This document shows positions 24,643 to 33,844 of a stretch of 64,000 bases of DNA, in pieces (positions within the stretch are counted from its first letter, which is position 1; the number at the start of each line of letters is the position of its first letter). The stretch spans positions 4,020,501 through 4,084,500 of the forward strand of contig NZ_CP104067.1 in the NCBI RefSeq assembly GCF_026651875.1. Reading direction: 5' to 3'. This DNA is from Alicyclobacillus fastidiosus. Its GTDB lineage: Bacteria; Bacillota; Bacilli; Alicyclobacillales; Alicyclobacillaceae. The position numbers were made by a program, and so were the translations under genes. The notes beneath the pieces are model-generated. The model was given only the letters and a program-made list of their open reading frames with translations, searched no databases and was not told the origin of the DNA.

Positions 24643-27600
24643 CTAATCACGATGGTGTACATCCTCGACTTCTCTCAATTGATGTGCTTGATAGTCAAAG
24701 TAACGCCCCTCCAGCGTGCCAACGAGCGTATTCGTCACTTTCACTTCCAACTCGTTCGCACCCGCTTGTAGAAGATTTGTGCGCCCCCTCCATTGGTATG
24801 GCGACCAAGGACAAACACCTAAAGAATTGCCATTCAAGATGACCTCTGCGCAGTCATGAAAGTCGGGGCTCAAATCTGGAAACTCCAGAACAAAATTTGA
24901 TGAGTCCAGCTTTTGATTGAGCGTGAAACTTCGCTTAAAGGACAACGTCCCCGAATAAAACGGATATGATGGAAGAGGGCCGCTGCATAATGCAGCCTCA
25001 CGTGCTGCCGTGGTAATTACAGACACTCGGGATTCATCAAAAGCCACGCCAAAGTCTCCTGCGAGATAGATGGCATCAACCAAACCATCCCAGTCACGGT
25101 TGATCTGTACCTCAATCTCTATCGTGTTCCGACCTTCTCTAAGGAACCCGTCTACTGGACATGCAATATTCGCGTGATCGTAGAAGAACTTAGGGTGAAA
25201 ATCACAAGGTTCTATCTTGTGCCCGTTGAAAGTAATGAAATAATCACCAGATATCGCTCCGCGATCCATGAACAACTCGCAAAGCTTTGGAGTATACGCG
25301 ACGTTAAAATCAACCGTATACTTACATCGAATCGGATAGTCCATCCCTAGTTGCATCGGTGTGCCGAACACTTGGCTAAAGTGAATCGGTAGAGTTTGAG
25401 TTGCATGAATGTCGGAACATTGATCGATAAAAGTTTTGACCTGAACTGTGGACGGTTGTGACCAGCCATCATCAGTGCCCAGCATCAGTTTGAATTCGTC
25501 GAACCGAAGCACATTCGGATTGTCTGGGGTGACAATCCATGGTTGGTCAGTACTAACCTCCAACTTGTATGGCGTCTCCTGACGGAGTTCCATCTGGGGA
25601 TCTTGGTCGTCAACCTCGAACGAGACTTTGATCAAACAGGATTCATAGGGATGGAACTCTATGGGCAAGAGACACATATCACCGTCCATAATCGCACGTA
25701 TACGCGTACTGTGTCCCGTTTCGAGATTCAGTCTCTCGATGCTTGGTTGTTTCGATAGAGTGTCATGCGTCCGCAATTTCCTCAGGTCGATCCGAATCGG
25801 AATCGCCAACTTTGTCTGGTCTTGATTTGCGATAAATATGAGATAGGACTCTTCAACCAGTCGGCATTCAACAAGAATACTCCGTTTCGCTCGCTCGTCG
25901 TCAATCACGACAACTTGTGGCTCCAATCTGCTTACCAAGCGAGAGACAGTGCAACATGCGTCGTCAGAATAATGGAACGAGGGGACGAAGTAGGCTTTCT
26001 GCTGTGTACCTTCGTAGAACTTTTCTGACAGACCTACCCCCGTATCCCTCGCAACCCGCCAATAATCCGTTGCTGGCGACGTCGGCACGTTGAATACCTG
26101 CAGAATTTCATTCTCATCTAACGGATCGTCCTCAATGTGCTCATAGGGTAGGAGTCCAACTGCGATTACGATCCCGCCCTTATCAAGGAACTCTGTGATT
26201 TTCTCCCATGCAGCCCGCTCCAAGTTAACTATGGGAGGAAGAATCATCGTTGAATATGTAGCTCCCCCAATCAGTATACGACCATCGCCTACGTGGGCTT
26301 CTTTCAGTAGCTCTGGGTCAAGATGATCATAACCAATCTGTTGCAGGAGAAGCTCAGTCCCCAAATTCGTCCAGTCCTCCTTCAATCGTTCCAATCTTTG
26401 ACGTTCCGCGTCGTCATTCCCGATGTACTGAAATCCATGCAACGGATTTCCGAGATGCGTCCACATGCTAGTCGTCGGATCGAGAAGGGCAACAGAATGA
26501 AGGGGCGTTCCCTGCGTCATCACGAAGCTGATTCTCCCGACATAGTCCCCCAGCATTCTGAAATGTTGCCAGTATGGATTTTGATAGAACTGAGAGGGGG
26601 GCGCGTCGTGCTTGGTCAATCCGTCCAGTGTATAGAAGAATGCATGGAAGTTGTAAAAGTTCACCCCCATCGCTGCCATCCGATCAATCATCCATTTGGC
26701 ATCTTGCAACGTCATTGACCAACCAATACTATGAAAACATTCCACCAACGCACGGGGTTTATTCAGCTGAAGCGATAAGGAACTCGTCATTTTAGGATTA
26801 GAACGGAAGTTCCCATAATACTGTTTAATGGAACATTCCAACGAGTTCCCCACCTTGTCATGGGCGCTATCGGATCCGACAACATGGCTGTAAAGTTGTG
26901 TAGTCATTCTCATGGAAGGAACTTCAGCTACGTACTGCAGTCCATTCTCCTCACACCAGTCATGGACCTGCTTGTGGTACGATTCGCGCAAAAGTACGTG
27001 CAGTGCTTGGAAGTAGTCGTACCGAACCTTCTCCACGTCATCGTAATCATTGTGTACGAGCGCCTGTAGAACATTCTCGACAGCGTATCCATGCATCTCG
27101 CTGAACTTCTCGCTCAAATAGGAGGACCATGGATAGTCGCCTAGATACCCGATTTCGTCGGTGAACATGCCTTTTACGACATCTCCGAAATACTGACCAA
27201 TTTCTTTCTTATATCGTTCATGCGTGACTTGGATGAAGGTTTTCATGGCTTCTACATGCCCTGGGTCTACAAAAGTTCCATAGTATTTAAAATCATCGAT
27301 CTCTGTTTCGACAAAGACATCGAGTTCCCACTGTCCTACAGGGGCTTCCCACTGCAACTGCTTAATCGTCTCATACGTGAAAAACCTCTTCTGGTTGTAG
27401 TTGGTAAGGCCCGTTTTCTGAAACACCGTTTGCACTTGATGGTTACCAATCGCTGAACGAATATCCAAGGATTCGTTCCACAAGCGTGCGCATGAAGTCG
27501 AGTCTATCGGCGTAGCAATTGCTGATATAACTTTTCCCCACGGCAAATCTTGAATAATTCTGCTATTTCCGAGAACAGTATATCCTTTGTGTCGCAAAAT

Positions 27601-27921
27601 ACGGTGCTTTGCATCCGGATGCTGCAGAATAACTTCACCGCCTGCAATCCCACTCGGATACGGATACTCATCGTATAACCAGACGTGAATTCCATATTCC
27701 TTGGCGACCTCAATTGCATACTTGACCTTCGTAAACCATGCATCCGATAGATACGGCAGTTTCATGCCCTGCCTGGCACACAAAAAGAATCCGCCGATTC
27801 CCTTATCGGCCATCTCAGAGATCTGAAAACGTATCTGTTCCTCTTGCATGTCGCCATTCCAGAACCAAAACGGGTGCACTCGATATTCGGCTGGCGGATT
27901 ACGAAAATCGTCCTGTCTCAT
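24643..27921 (-). CDS. Large glycosyl hydrolase, GH106-like (rhamnosidase-like)
   Basis: A 1092-residue protein without signal peptide. The N-terminus has the pattern PFWFWNGDM (17-25), MADKGIGGFFLCARQG and VWLYDEYPYPSGIAGG that starts the TIM-barrel of GH106-type enzymes and related uncharacterised hydrolases. Further barrel motifs include VVKGMFTDEIGYLGDYPW, where an acidic catalytic residue may lie. The last 300 residues look like beta-sandwich domains (VILNGNSLGVCPWSPYQWRGR, GANELEVKVTNTL). Rhamnosidase specificity is a guess from pattern; the family has several activities. Its ATG is 11 bp after AGGAGAT. It is first in the catabolic locus and, being cytoplasmic, would act on imported oligosaccharides. 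Confidence 0.8.
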   Translation of the reverse strand: MRQDDFRNPPAEYRVHPFWFWNGDMQEEQIRFQISEMADKGIGGFFLCARQGMKLPYLSDAWFTKVKYAIEVAKEYGIHVWLYDEYPYPSGIAGGEVILQHPDAKHRILRHKGYTVLGNSRIIQDLPWGKVISAIATPIDSTSCARLWNESLDIRSAIGNHQVQTVFQKTGLTNYNQKRFFTYETIKQLQWEAPVGQWELDVFVETEIDDFKYYGTFVDPGHVEAMKTFIQVTHERYKKEIGQYFGDVVKGMFTDEIGYLGDYPWSSYLSEKFSEMHGYAVENVLQALVHNDYDDVEKVRYDYFQALHVLLRESYHKQVHDWCEENGLQYVAEVPSMRMTTQLYSHVVGSDSAHDKVGNSLECSIKQYYGNFRSNPKMTSSLSLQLNKPRALVECFHSIGWSMTLQDAKWMIDRMAAMGVNFYNFHAFFYTLDGLTKHDAPPSQFYQNPYWQHFRMLGDYVGRISFVMTQGTPLHSVALLDPTTSMWTHLGNPLHGFQYIGNDDAERQRLERLKEDWTNLGTELLLQQIGYDHLDPELLKEAHVGDGRILIGGATYSTMILPPIVNLERAAWEKITEFLDKGGIVIAVGLLPYEHIEDDPLDENEILQVFNVPTSPATDYWRVARDTGVGLSEKFYEGTQQKAYFVPSFHYSDDACCTVSRLVSRLEPQVVVIDDERAKRSILVECRLVEESYLIFIANQDQTKLAIPIRIDLRKLRTHDTLSKQPSIERLNLETGHSTRIRAIMDGDMCLLPIEFHPYESCLIKVSFEVDDQDPQMELRQETPYKLEVSTDQPWIVTPDNPNVLRFDEFKLMLGTDDGWSQPSTVQVKTFIDQCSDIHATQTLPIHFSQVFGTPMQLGMDYPIRCKYTVDFNVAYTPKLCELFMDRGAISGDYFITFNGHKIEPCDFHPKFFYDHANIACPVDGFLREGRNTIEIEVQINRDWDGLVDAIYLAGDFGVAFDESRVSVITTAAREAALCSGPLPSYPFYSGTLSFKRSFTLNQKLDSSNFVLEFPDLSPDFHDCAEVILNGNSLGVCPWSPYQWRGRTNLLQAGANELEVKVTNTLVGTLEGRYFDYQAHQLREVEDVHHRD

Positions 27922-28567
27922 TGGCAGATGTTCATCTCCTATAGCAGAAGAAATTCATTTATTATCGTACATCTGATAAAAGTGTGAATATTATCAAATT
28001 CGGAAGTAAAAATTAAATTCAGAAGGGATTTCATATGAATACTCGAAGAAATACGCAGTTTGGTTGTTGTTTTGGGTATCTATACAAAAATTACGAGCTT
28101 AATTATTGAAGAGCGTCAAACACGAGCTGTTCGTTGTGATTTTAAGCTTGTAAAAATTGAGCACAATAATTTCCGAGTATAATACATGGTTATTTACGCT
28201 CATTTTTAGTGATGCCAGCGACAAGAGTGCTTGTACTAACTCGTTCTACTCGTTCATTTGGAGTGTAATCAACTATACTCCATAGTGACGTCTCACTATG
28301 ATGGGGCCCGAGGGCGGCAATCAAACCCCATGCCTTGAGGTGGTTCCGGGTTCACGTTCGTTGATAACAGGGGCACGGAAGGAACACGAAGAGGCTAGTG
28401 GGCGTCCCCCCCTAGCCTTACTGCCCTAAATACATCACTGATTATAGAAATCACAAATTAAAATGTCGTTGACCCTTTGGGGGCTATTTTGCAAAAGGAA
28501 TTTAGCACATATGGTTTAATTGAAAAAATAGCAAATGCGATTCCAAGTGGAGCGGCGCGTGCATTGC
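27922..28567. other. Intergenic region with hairpin, no supported gene
   Basis: The part next to 27922 should hold the promoter of the sugar locus: on the minus strand TTGATA lies about 17 bp before a -10-like region. A 24-codon frame at 28035 has a weak RBS and was not called. AGGCTAG (28392) and CTAGCCT (28412-28418) form a hairpin around a G/C-rich loop, without T-run. Confidence 0.4.
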
Positions 28568-28891
28568 TCAATATTCTTGTTCAACTTTACAAATTCGCGT
28601 GCGAAACATTTTATACCAGATGGACTTGCCAGACGATTTCGCCGACTGATGGAATGCGTTCTGACTCCAGCGATTGATGGCCGCAAAAGAATTCCAATAG
28701 GATACAATGATGCCGAGATCCGACTCTGCACTTTCAACACCCAGGAAGCCCTCTTCCGTTTTTGCGAGTTGAATCATGTTTTCGGCCATCTCATGATATC
28801 CGGCATCGTCTTCACTCGGAATGACGGTAAGAATAACGGCGTAATACGGTGGCTTGGGCGTGCTTGAAATTGAATGGGTAATTCTGGACAT
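28568..28891 (-). CDS. Antibiotic-biosynthesis-monooxygenase-fold (ABM) protein
   Basis: A 107-residue dimeric-ferredoxin-like protein. I chose the ATG at 28891 after GAGGAGGCAGACTGTC. It matches a conserved Firmicute pattern: YYAVILTVIPSEDDAGYHEMAENM, then EGFLGVESAESDLGIIVSYWNS, then the C-terminal RICKVEQEY. Members include heme-degrading and quinone monooxygenases as well as proteins with no known activity. It follows cydB by 50 bp on the same strand and may therefore be expressed with the bd oxidase. Confidence 0.85.
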   Translation of the reverse strand: MSRITHSISSTPKPPYYAVILTVIPSEDDAGYHEMAENMIQLAKTEEGFLGVESAESDLGIIVSYWNSFAAINRWSQNAFHQSAKSSGKSIWYKMFRTRICKVEQEY

Positions 28892-28941
28892 GACAGTCTG
28901 CCTCCTCAATGATTTTAGGGATTCTTCAAAACGGAAGATGG

Positions 28942-29997
28942 TCAATGTGGTTCACGGATATGTGTGGCCACATATTCTGCATCCGTGATAAATAAGCGTC
29001 TAAACCAGAGCAATAGTGGACTCAAAACCACCAAACCGAAGAACAGGACCAGGAGCGTTGAGAGAAACATAGACCGATTTGTGGCGGACGACTCAATGGT
29101 GACAAACGGATATAAAAGATACGGCGCATGCGCAATCGCATAGGCAAGTTGTGATGCAATAACCTGCGCCACCCCAAATCCGAGTTGCCATAATGCTCGT
29201 CGACTGGATATTTCTTCGCCTTGTTTGTTGGTAAGGATACCAGTGTAACCAAGTAAGAATGTGATAAGTGATACGATTAGAAATGGTTCAAAAAGGGGGT
29301 TCTTCAACCCATTTTGGATTAGGTGTAGCCCATTGGGAGTAGGCACGAAGAATGCACAGACTCCAAGTAGTAGGCTGAGAGGTCCTGTCCAGCGAGCACC
29401 ACCCACAAAACGATGATAAGCCCTCCATTCTTTTGCCTGTTGCGCATAGCGTGCTAGAAAGAGTGTCGAGATGTAAAAGGATAAGACGATCCCAAAAGCC
29501 ATAAACAAATAGACAGAAATGCTGCTGAAAAACCTGCCTAAACGGAGCACATCGTTGCCGTGTACAATCTCTACATACCCCCCTTGTGAAAGTGGGAGCA
29601 AGGCGATGAACATGCCTGGCAAGAGCAGACCTGTTAATCCTGACACAAGTAATGTGTGTTTGTGAAATCGTTTAGACGCGTATCCGAACTGCAAATAAGC
29701 GCCCCGTAATGCCAGTAGGATGAGAAGGAGCGTGGCGGGCAGCGCCAGAATCGTTCCATACGTAAATGCAGCGCTCGGAAATAACCCAACTAAGGCGACC
29801 GGAACGACGACAAGAAACGCATTGATGAGTTCCCATGTTGGTGACAAATAAGTAGATGCCACGGACTCTGCACTTACGTATCCACGTAAGTGATAATACC
29901 AGCGCCAAAAGCTGGACCCAAAGTCGATGGCGCCAAGAATCGAATAGACAAATACCAACAACCAGAAAAACCAGGCGCCCAGGATGTGTATCGTCAT
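28942..29997 (-). CDS. cydB: Cytochrome bd-type quinol oxidase subunit II
   Basis: A 351-residue membrane protein with eight or nine helices, beginning WFFWLLVFVYSILGAIDFGSSFW with the conserved acidic residue of helix 1. The family segment YLSPTWELINAFLVVVPVALVGLFP follows. It overlaps the cydA stop by four bases (ATGA), so the two subunits are translationally coupled. With CydA it reduces O2 to water using quinol. The sequence is of the shorter CioB-like type rather than the E. coli form. Confidence 0.92.
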   Translation of the reverse strand: MTIHILGAWFFWLLVFVYSILGAIDFGSSFWRWYYHLRGYVSAESVASTYLSPTWELINAFLVVVPVALVGLFPSAAFTYGTILALPATLLLILLALRGAYLQFGYASKRFHKHTLLVSGLTGLLLPGMFIALLPLSQGGYVEIVHGNDVLRLGRFFSSISVYLFMAFGIVLSFYISTLFLARYAQQAKEWRAYHRFVGGARWTGPLSLLLGVCAFFVPTPNGLHLIQNGLKNPLFEPFLIVSLITFLLGYTGILTNKQGEEISSRRALWQLGFGVAQVIASQLAYAIAHAPYLLYPFVTIESSATNRSMFLSTLLVLFFGLVVLSPLLLWFRRLFITDAEYVATHIREPH

Positions 29998-31361
29998 GCC
30001 TGCACCTTCTTTCCAGAGGATAGACTATGCGTGTGTACTGTCACTTCAGTTTCGCAGATGGTATGTCTGTGAAAGTAGACGCGCAGGGCCACGACAGTAG
30101 CGACAAGGAGGACGGTGAACAGTGCAATAAAACCGCTGAACATCCAACCGATTCCAGGTTCCGTAGTGACTGCTTGACGCACTGTCATCAGGTCATAGAT
30201 AATCCAAGGTTGCCGCGCTTCTTCGGCAAAAATCCAACCGTCTTCGATCCCGATCATGGCTAAAAAACCAGAGACGACAATCAAAATTAGAAACCAGCGT
30301 TTTATCAATAGATATTTCATTTTCCATCGGAAAATGAAATAGGCGACGGCAAGTACGATACAAAAAGTGCCGATGCCAACCATCGCATCGAACATGAGGT
30401 GAACCGATGCGAGGGCTGGCCAGGTCCATTTGGCAAACGCATCAAGTCCCTTTACCGCGCCACTAAAATGCATGGTGGCAAGCCAACTCAAAAATCCCGG
30501 GATTGGGATGCCGCCGATAATTTTTTGTTTCGTTGGATTCACTATGCCGCCAACCACGAGTGGCGCATACTTTGTTGTGTGAAATAATCCTTCTGCAGCG
30601 GCCAATTTCTCTGGTTGATAAGTCGCCATCATTTTCCCGGATGCATCTCCGAAGAACGCGGTCAAGATACCCGCGAGACCTCCAACGAACATGGTTAGCG
30701 TCAGATTCTGTTTGTGATAGCGTCGTTCGAATTCACTTAATCCTTTTTTTACGAGTGATTTCGCTGCAACGGCCACGAATACGAACGCAACGGCCATATA
30801 TGCAGAAGCAAGTACGTGCCCCAGTTCATCTGGCATGGAAGGGTTTAACATGGCGCGCCAAGGATTCGCTTGCAGGACGGCTCCGTTTTTCCACGTCATG
30901 CCTGTTGGCGTGTTCATAAAAGCATTGACGTCTGTCACTAGGAGTGCCGACAGTGCGGCGCCAATCGAAACGCCTAGACTTGTGAAGATGCGTGCTCGTT
31001 GACCGATTTTCTCTCCACCGTATACATAGATGGCAAGGAAGAGAGATTCAATAATGAAAGCGAATATTTCTAATTCAAATGGGATGTTGATGATTTGCCC
31101 GACCACCGCCATGAACTTCGGCCACAGGACGGAAAGCATCACCGCGACAGAAGTGCCCGTGACAATGCCAACGCCGACGAGCAGGATAGCGACGCGAGTG
31201 AGGCGTTTGGCAAACAATTTATAGCTGATGTCATGAGTTTTGGCAGCCATGACTTCCGCAAGAAAAATCAGAAACGGAATGCCCACCCCAAGTGTCGCGT
31301 AGGTGATATGGTAGCCTAGGGTAACACCAAACAATATACGTGCAAGGATCAAATTCGACAT
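29994..31361 (-). CDS. cydA: Cytochrome bd-type quinol oxidase subunit I
   Basis: A 455-residue subunit carrying the hemes. I chose the ATG at 31361 after GGGAGGGTGTTTTGC. H18 in LGYHITYA corresponds to the heme b595/d region histidine near the N-terminus. The quinol-side ARQPWIIYDLMTVRQAV is close to the usual GRQPW motif. The Q-loop is short, as in cyanide-insensitive oxidases (CioA) and Bacillus enzymes. Start of the three-gene unit cydA-cydB-ABM. No cydCD transporter is in the window. Confidence 0.93.
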   Translation of the reverse strand: MSNLILARILFGVTLGYHITYATLGVGIPFLIFLAEVMAAKTHDISYKLFAKRLTRVAILLVGVGIVTGTSVAVMLSVLWPKFMAVVGQIINIPFELEIFAFIIESLFLAIYVYGGEKIGQRARIFTSLGVSIGAALSALLVTDVNAFMNTPTGMTWKNGAVLQANPWRAMLNPSMPDELGHVLASAYMAVAFVFVAVAAKSLVKKGLSEFERRYHKQNLTLTMFVGGLAGILTAFFGDASGKMMATYQPEKLAAAEGLFHTTKYAPLVVGGIVNPTKQKIIGGIPIPGFLSWLATMHFSGAVKGLDAFAKWTWPALASVHLMFDAMVGIGTFCIVLAVAYFIFRWKMKYLLIKRWFLILIVVSGFLAMIGIEDGWIFAEEARQPWIIYDLMTVRQAVTTEPGIGWMFSGFIALFTVLLVATVVALRVYFHRHTICETEVTVHTHSLSSGKKVQA

Positions 31362-31828
31362 GCAAAACACCCTCCCAAACATACGGAGCTAGGTATGTTA
31401 CTATTCTTCCAGCGTTCACCTAATCACTGCGTTTGTGCACGAGATATTGAAGTATCAAAATATCTATAGAATTGGTGGTGACGGAGCACAATTGCTTTCG
31501 TGACAGTAGCGTACCATGGTCGAAAGAGAGACATACCAGCCCTAAAGGGCTATTTTTGTGTCTAGAATATTTCTGGATTTTGATCAATTTGTTACACCAA
31601 AAAATGTCCATGAGGTATATGGGGAGGAAACCAAACCAACACCGAATGCATGGTCGGGATATTTGAAACATCATTCTAACCGTTCCATTTATGAACGGAG
31701 TTCGTGTTGTTGGATGACAAGTAATAAACGAATCCCACTACAATGAAACATAGCAGGATTCGCTTATCGCAATTTACTACATATGCATTTTTTATTGATG
31801 CACCCCAAAGCACCTGGGGTACGAGAAC
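31362..31828. other. Intergenic region with a terminator-like hairpin
   Basis: AGCCC TAAA GGGCT (31538-31551) followed by ATTTTTGTG has the form of a plus-strand terminator but no plus-strand gene precedes it. Frames in this stretch do not resemble proteins. The cydA promoter must lie near 31370-31450. Confidence 0.4.
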
Positions 31829-32611
31829 TCAAATATTCTGGATGAAACCAGAATGTCCTGATATTACGATGACCAGGATTACAACGATTGCAGCGCCACT
31901 CATCGAGGCGAAACAGTAAGAAATGGCTCTTACCCAAGATGTTTTTGCACTAGAAGACTTTTTAGTGGACTGAGCCGGTTGCAACAATCGTCGAATGAAC
32001 AGTACTAGGAGTGGGATCTGCATGAGCCACATGAAAGGGCGTATCCAACCATAATACGATATGTCGAGCCCCAAAATCAGCGTATGCCATACAGAAAGAA
32101 TATAGACAACCAAAGTGAATCGATGGGCAATTCTCCATGTTCGAACGCCGATTTTTTTACGCAAATAATAGGTTGGGCCCAATAATAATGCTAAGTAGAA
32201 TGCAAAGATTCCAAGATTGTAGCCCAATGTAGCTGCTTTCCAGCTTTCTTGCCAAGGGATAAATACTGTTATAAAGTTGTCGCCCATGGCATCGAACGCC
32301 GTCGCAACTGCATGTACCAGAATAAGTCCGATGACAAGGAGAGATATATGGCGATGTAAACGATCAGTCTGAAACTTGGTTAAAGGGAACCAAGGTGCCC
32401 GTTTGCTAGATTCCATGAGCCCGAGGAATACGCCGATGTATGCCCACATGAGTGCCGCCAGTCCTGCTGCTTGAAGGATGGGGAACGACCAAAAAATCCC
32501 CATTCTATTCATGTGCATCGATGACATACCGATTGCCGCGGGGCTCATATCTTTCGCCTGTAGGCAGTAAATCCATATGTAAAGTGGTAATACGGTGAGG
32601 AACCCCAGCAC
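31829..32611 (-). CDS. Ferric-reductase-like transmembrane cytochrome, 5' end disrupted
   Basis: A six-helix membrane protein with paired histidines expected to bind two hemes: LHRHISLLVIGLILVHAV and IAHRFTLVVYILSVWHTLIL. This is the ferric reductase-like (FRD/NOX) membrane domain without the flavin domain. The in-frame GTG at 32611 lies inside the first helix. A well-placed ATG with RBS AGGAGCAGTA is at 32659-32661 but one base out of frame; one extra A in the A5 run (32650-32654) would restore a start of about 17 more residues. So the gene is probably longer and frameshifted here. It follows the Met/His-rich protein gene and may move electrons for metal reduction. Confidence 0.75.
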   Translation of the reverse strand: MLGFLTVLPLYIWIYCLQAKDMSPAAIGMSSMHMNRMGIFWSFPILQAAGLAALMWAYIGVFLGLMESSKRAPWFPLTKFQTDRLHRHISLLVIGLILVHAVATAFDAMGDNFITVFIPWQESWKAATLGYNLGIFAFYLALLLGPTYYLRKKIGVRTWRIAHRFTLVVYILSVWHTLILGLDISYYGWIRPFMWLMQIPLLVLFIRRLLQPAQSTKKSSSAKTSWVRAISYCFASMSGAAIVVILVIVISGHSGFIQNI

Positions 32612-32698
32612 AGTTACGATCCATCCGGAACGTGCCGCGCTATATTTACTTTTTGCTCCATTACTGCTCCTAGTATAGAGTATTGATGAACAAAGTTT

Positions 32699-33295
32699 TT
32701 ATCCGGGAATGTTTTGCGTATTTGTAGAGTGGGCGAGTTGGTGAACGTGAATACGTCGAAGTAGGACGATCCATGTTACAGCCAACAATGCAGCCATACA
32801 TGTTGTAACAGCATACAGTCCGGTTTGCGGAACCATATCCCCAAGCATAATCCCCATTAAGCCACCCATAACTCCTGCTACCATTCCATCTAGAATTGCC
32901 ATTTCTTTGAACGGAAGTCCAATTAGGAGTCCTAGAACGACACCGACAGCAAACCCGATGATGTAAGCAGTGGACAATTGAGTTTCCATCATACCACCGA
33001 TTACGCTACCAGCGGTCATCGTTGAGATCATGCCAAGAGTCATAGGAACCGAGTGGCGAAACGTATTGTGTCCTGACAGGTGCCCCAGTTGATTGCGCTT
33101 GCGCAACAGTGTAAATAGAGAGTGCAAAACCACTGCGACACAAACCGCCAAAATGACAATTCCATACGTCAACGAAACACCTGCTGACATTGACATGTGC
33201 CCCATATTCATGGCTGTCGTGCTACTGTGACCCATGTTCATCGACATCGAGTTACTGTGACCCATGTTCATTGCACTGGAATTTCCGCTTGCCAC
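32699..33295 (-). CDS. Membrane protein with Met/His-rich N-terminal repeats
   Basis: A 198-residue protein; GTG start at 33295 preceded by GAGAGGATGCAGC. Residues 9-35 contain three copies of Met-Asn-Met-Gly-His (MNMGHSNSMS, MNMGHSSTTA, MNMGHMSMSA), a pattern known from copper- or silver-binding proteins. Four hydrophobic segments follow, rich in Gly and Met (SVIGGMMETQ, MVAGVMGGLMGIMLGDMV). The repeats have no signal peptide before them and would need an N-out topology to face outside. It precedes the ferric-reductase-like gene by about 40-90 bp on the same strand. I do not recognise a named family; a copper-handling role is inference. Confidence 0.75.
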   Translation of the reverse strand: MASGNSSAMNMGHSNSMSMNMGHSSTTAMNMGHMSMSAGVSLTYGIVILAVCVAVVLHSLFTLLRKRNQLGHLSGHNTFRHSVPMTLGMISTMTAGSVIGGMMETQLSTAYIIGFAVGVVLGLLIGLPFKEMAILDGMVAGVMGGLMGIMLGDMVPQTGLYAVTTCMAALLAVTWIVLLRRIHVHQLAHSTNTQNIPG

Positions 33296-33844
33296 GCTGC
33301 ATCCTCTCAATTCATAGTATTTTATTAATAACTGGTATATACTCCGTTGATCGTGTATCTAACATAGGTTATTGTATGCATGGTCCATGAAGTTGTCTTT
33401 GACCCATCAGGGCTATTTAGTGCTGGCTTGAGATGGGACGCTATGCGGAAGAATTCAAAAAATGGAAATCGATTGTATATTATTCCTGTGAATAAAACAA
33501 CTGATTATGGGACTGAATCTGTCTGTGGAATCCTTTTCCGAGGGAGTACGCCTACTTGGTACTAGTCTATACAGACTGGCATTGTATTGGAGTATAGATA
33601 CTTTGAGGGACTCCCAGAAGACGCAGATCAAAACAGGAGACCTCGACGGTCTCCTGCGTTTTTGCTTCTTTGTTGACATGTTTACATCGTGACAGATTAA
33701 TGCACAGGACAAGTGGAACACATTCACCTGTAGATAACTAGATAGGCGCCAACAGCATTCATCGTGTTCATTGTTGGTTTAGGCTGCCCCTTGTTCAACT
33801 GGAACGCAAAATCGCGATGTCTTTTGCCGTAGCACTCCCATGAC
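33296..33844. other. Intergenic region with a strong hairpin terminator
   Basis: CAGGAGACC TCGAC GGTCTCCTG (33634-33656) is followed on the plus strand by CGTTTTTG and preceded by AAAA, so it may act in both directions. On the minus strand it would end the MFS gene transcript that stops at 33845. No supported gene lies here. Confidence 0.65.

Noticed and set aside
31420-31674. Minus-strand frame of 84 codons and overlapping plus-strand frames between cydA and the ferric-reductase-like gene
   Set aside because: No RBS, no recognisable domain, unusual composition; region treated as intergenic.
28470-33420. GGGCTATTT-like sequences at about 28485, 31547 and 33409
   Set aside because: Similarity is limited to a short terminator-like core; flanking sequence does not align, so not called as a repeat family.
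33380-33565. Plus-strand frame of 61 codons upstream of a strong hairpin terminator
   Set aside because: It lies on the correct strand for that terminator but shows no RBS and no recognisable domain.
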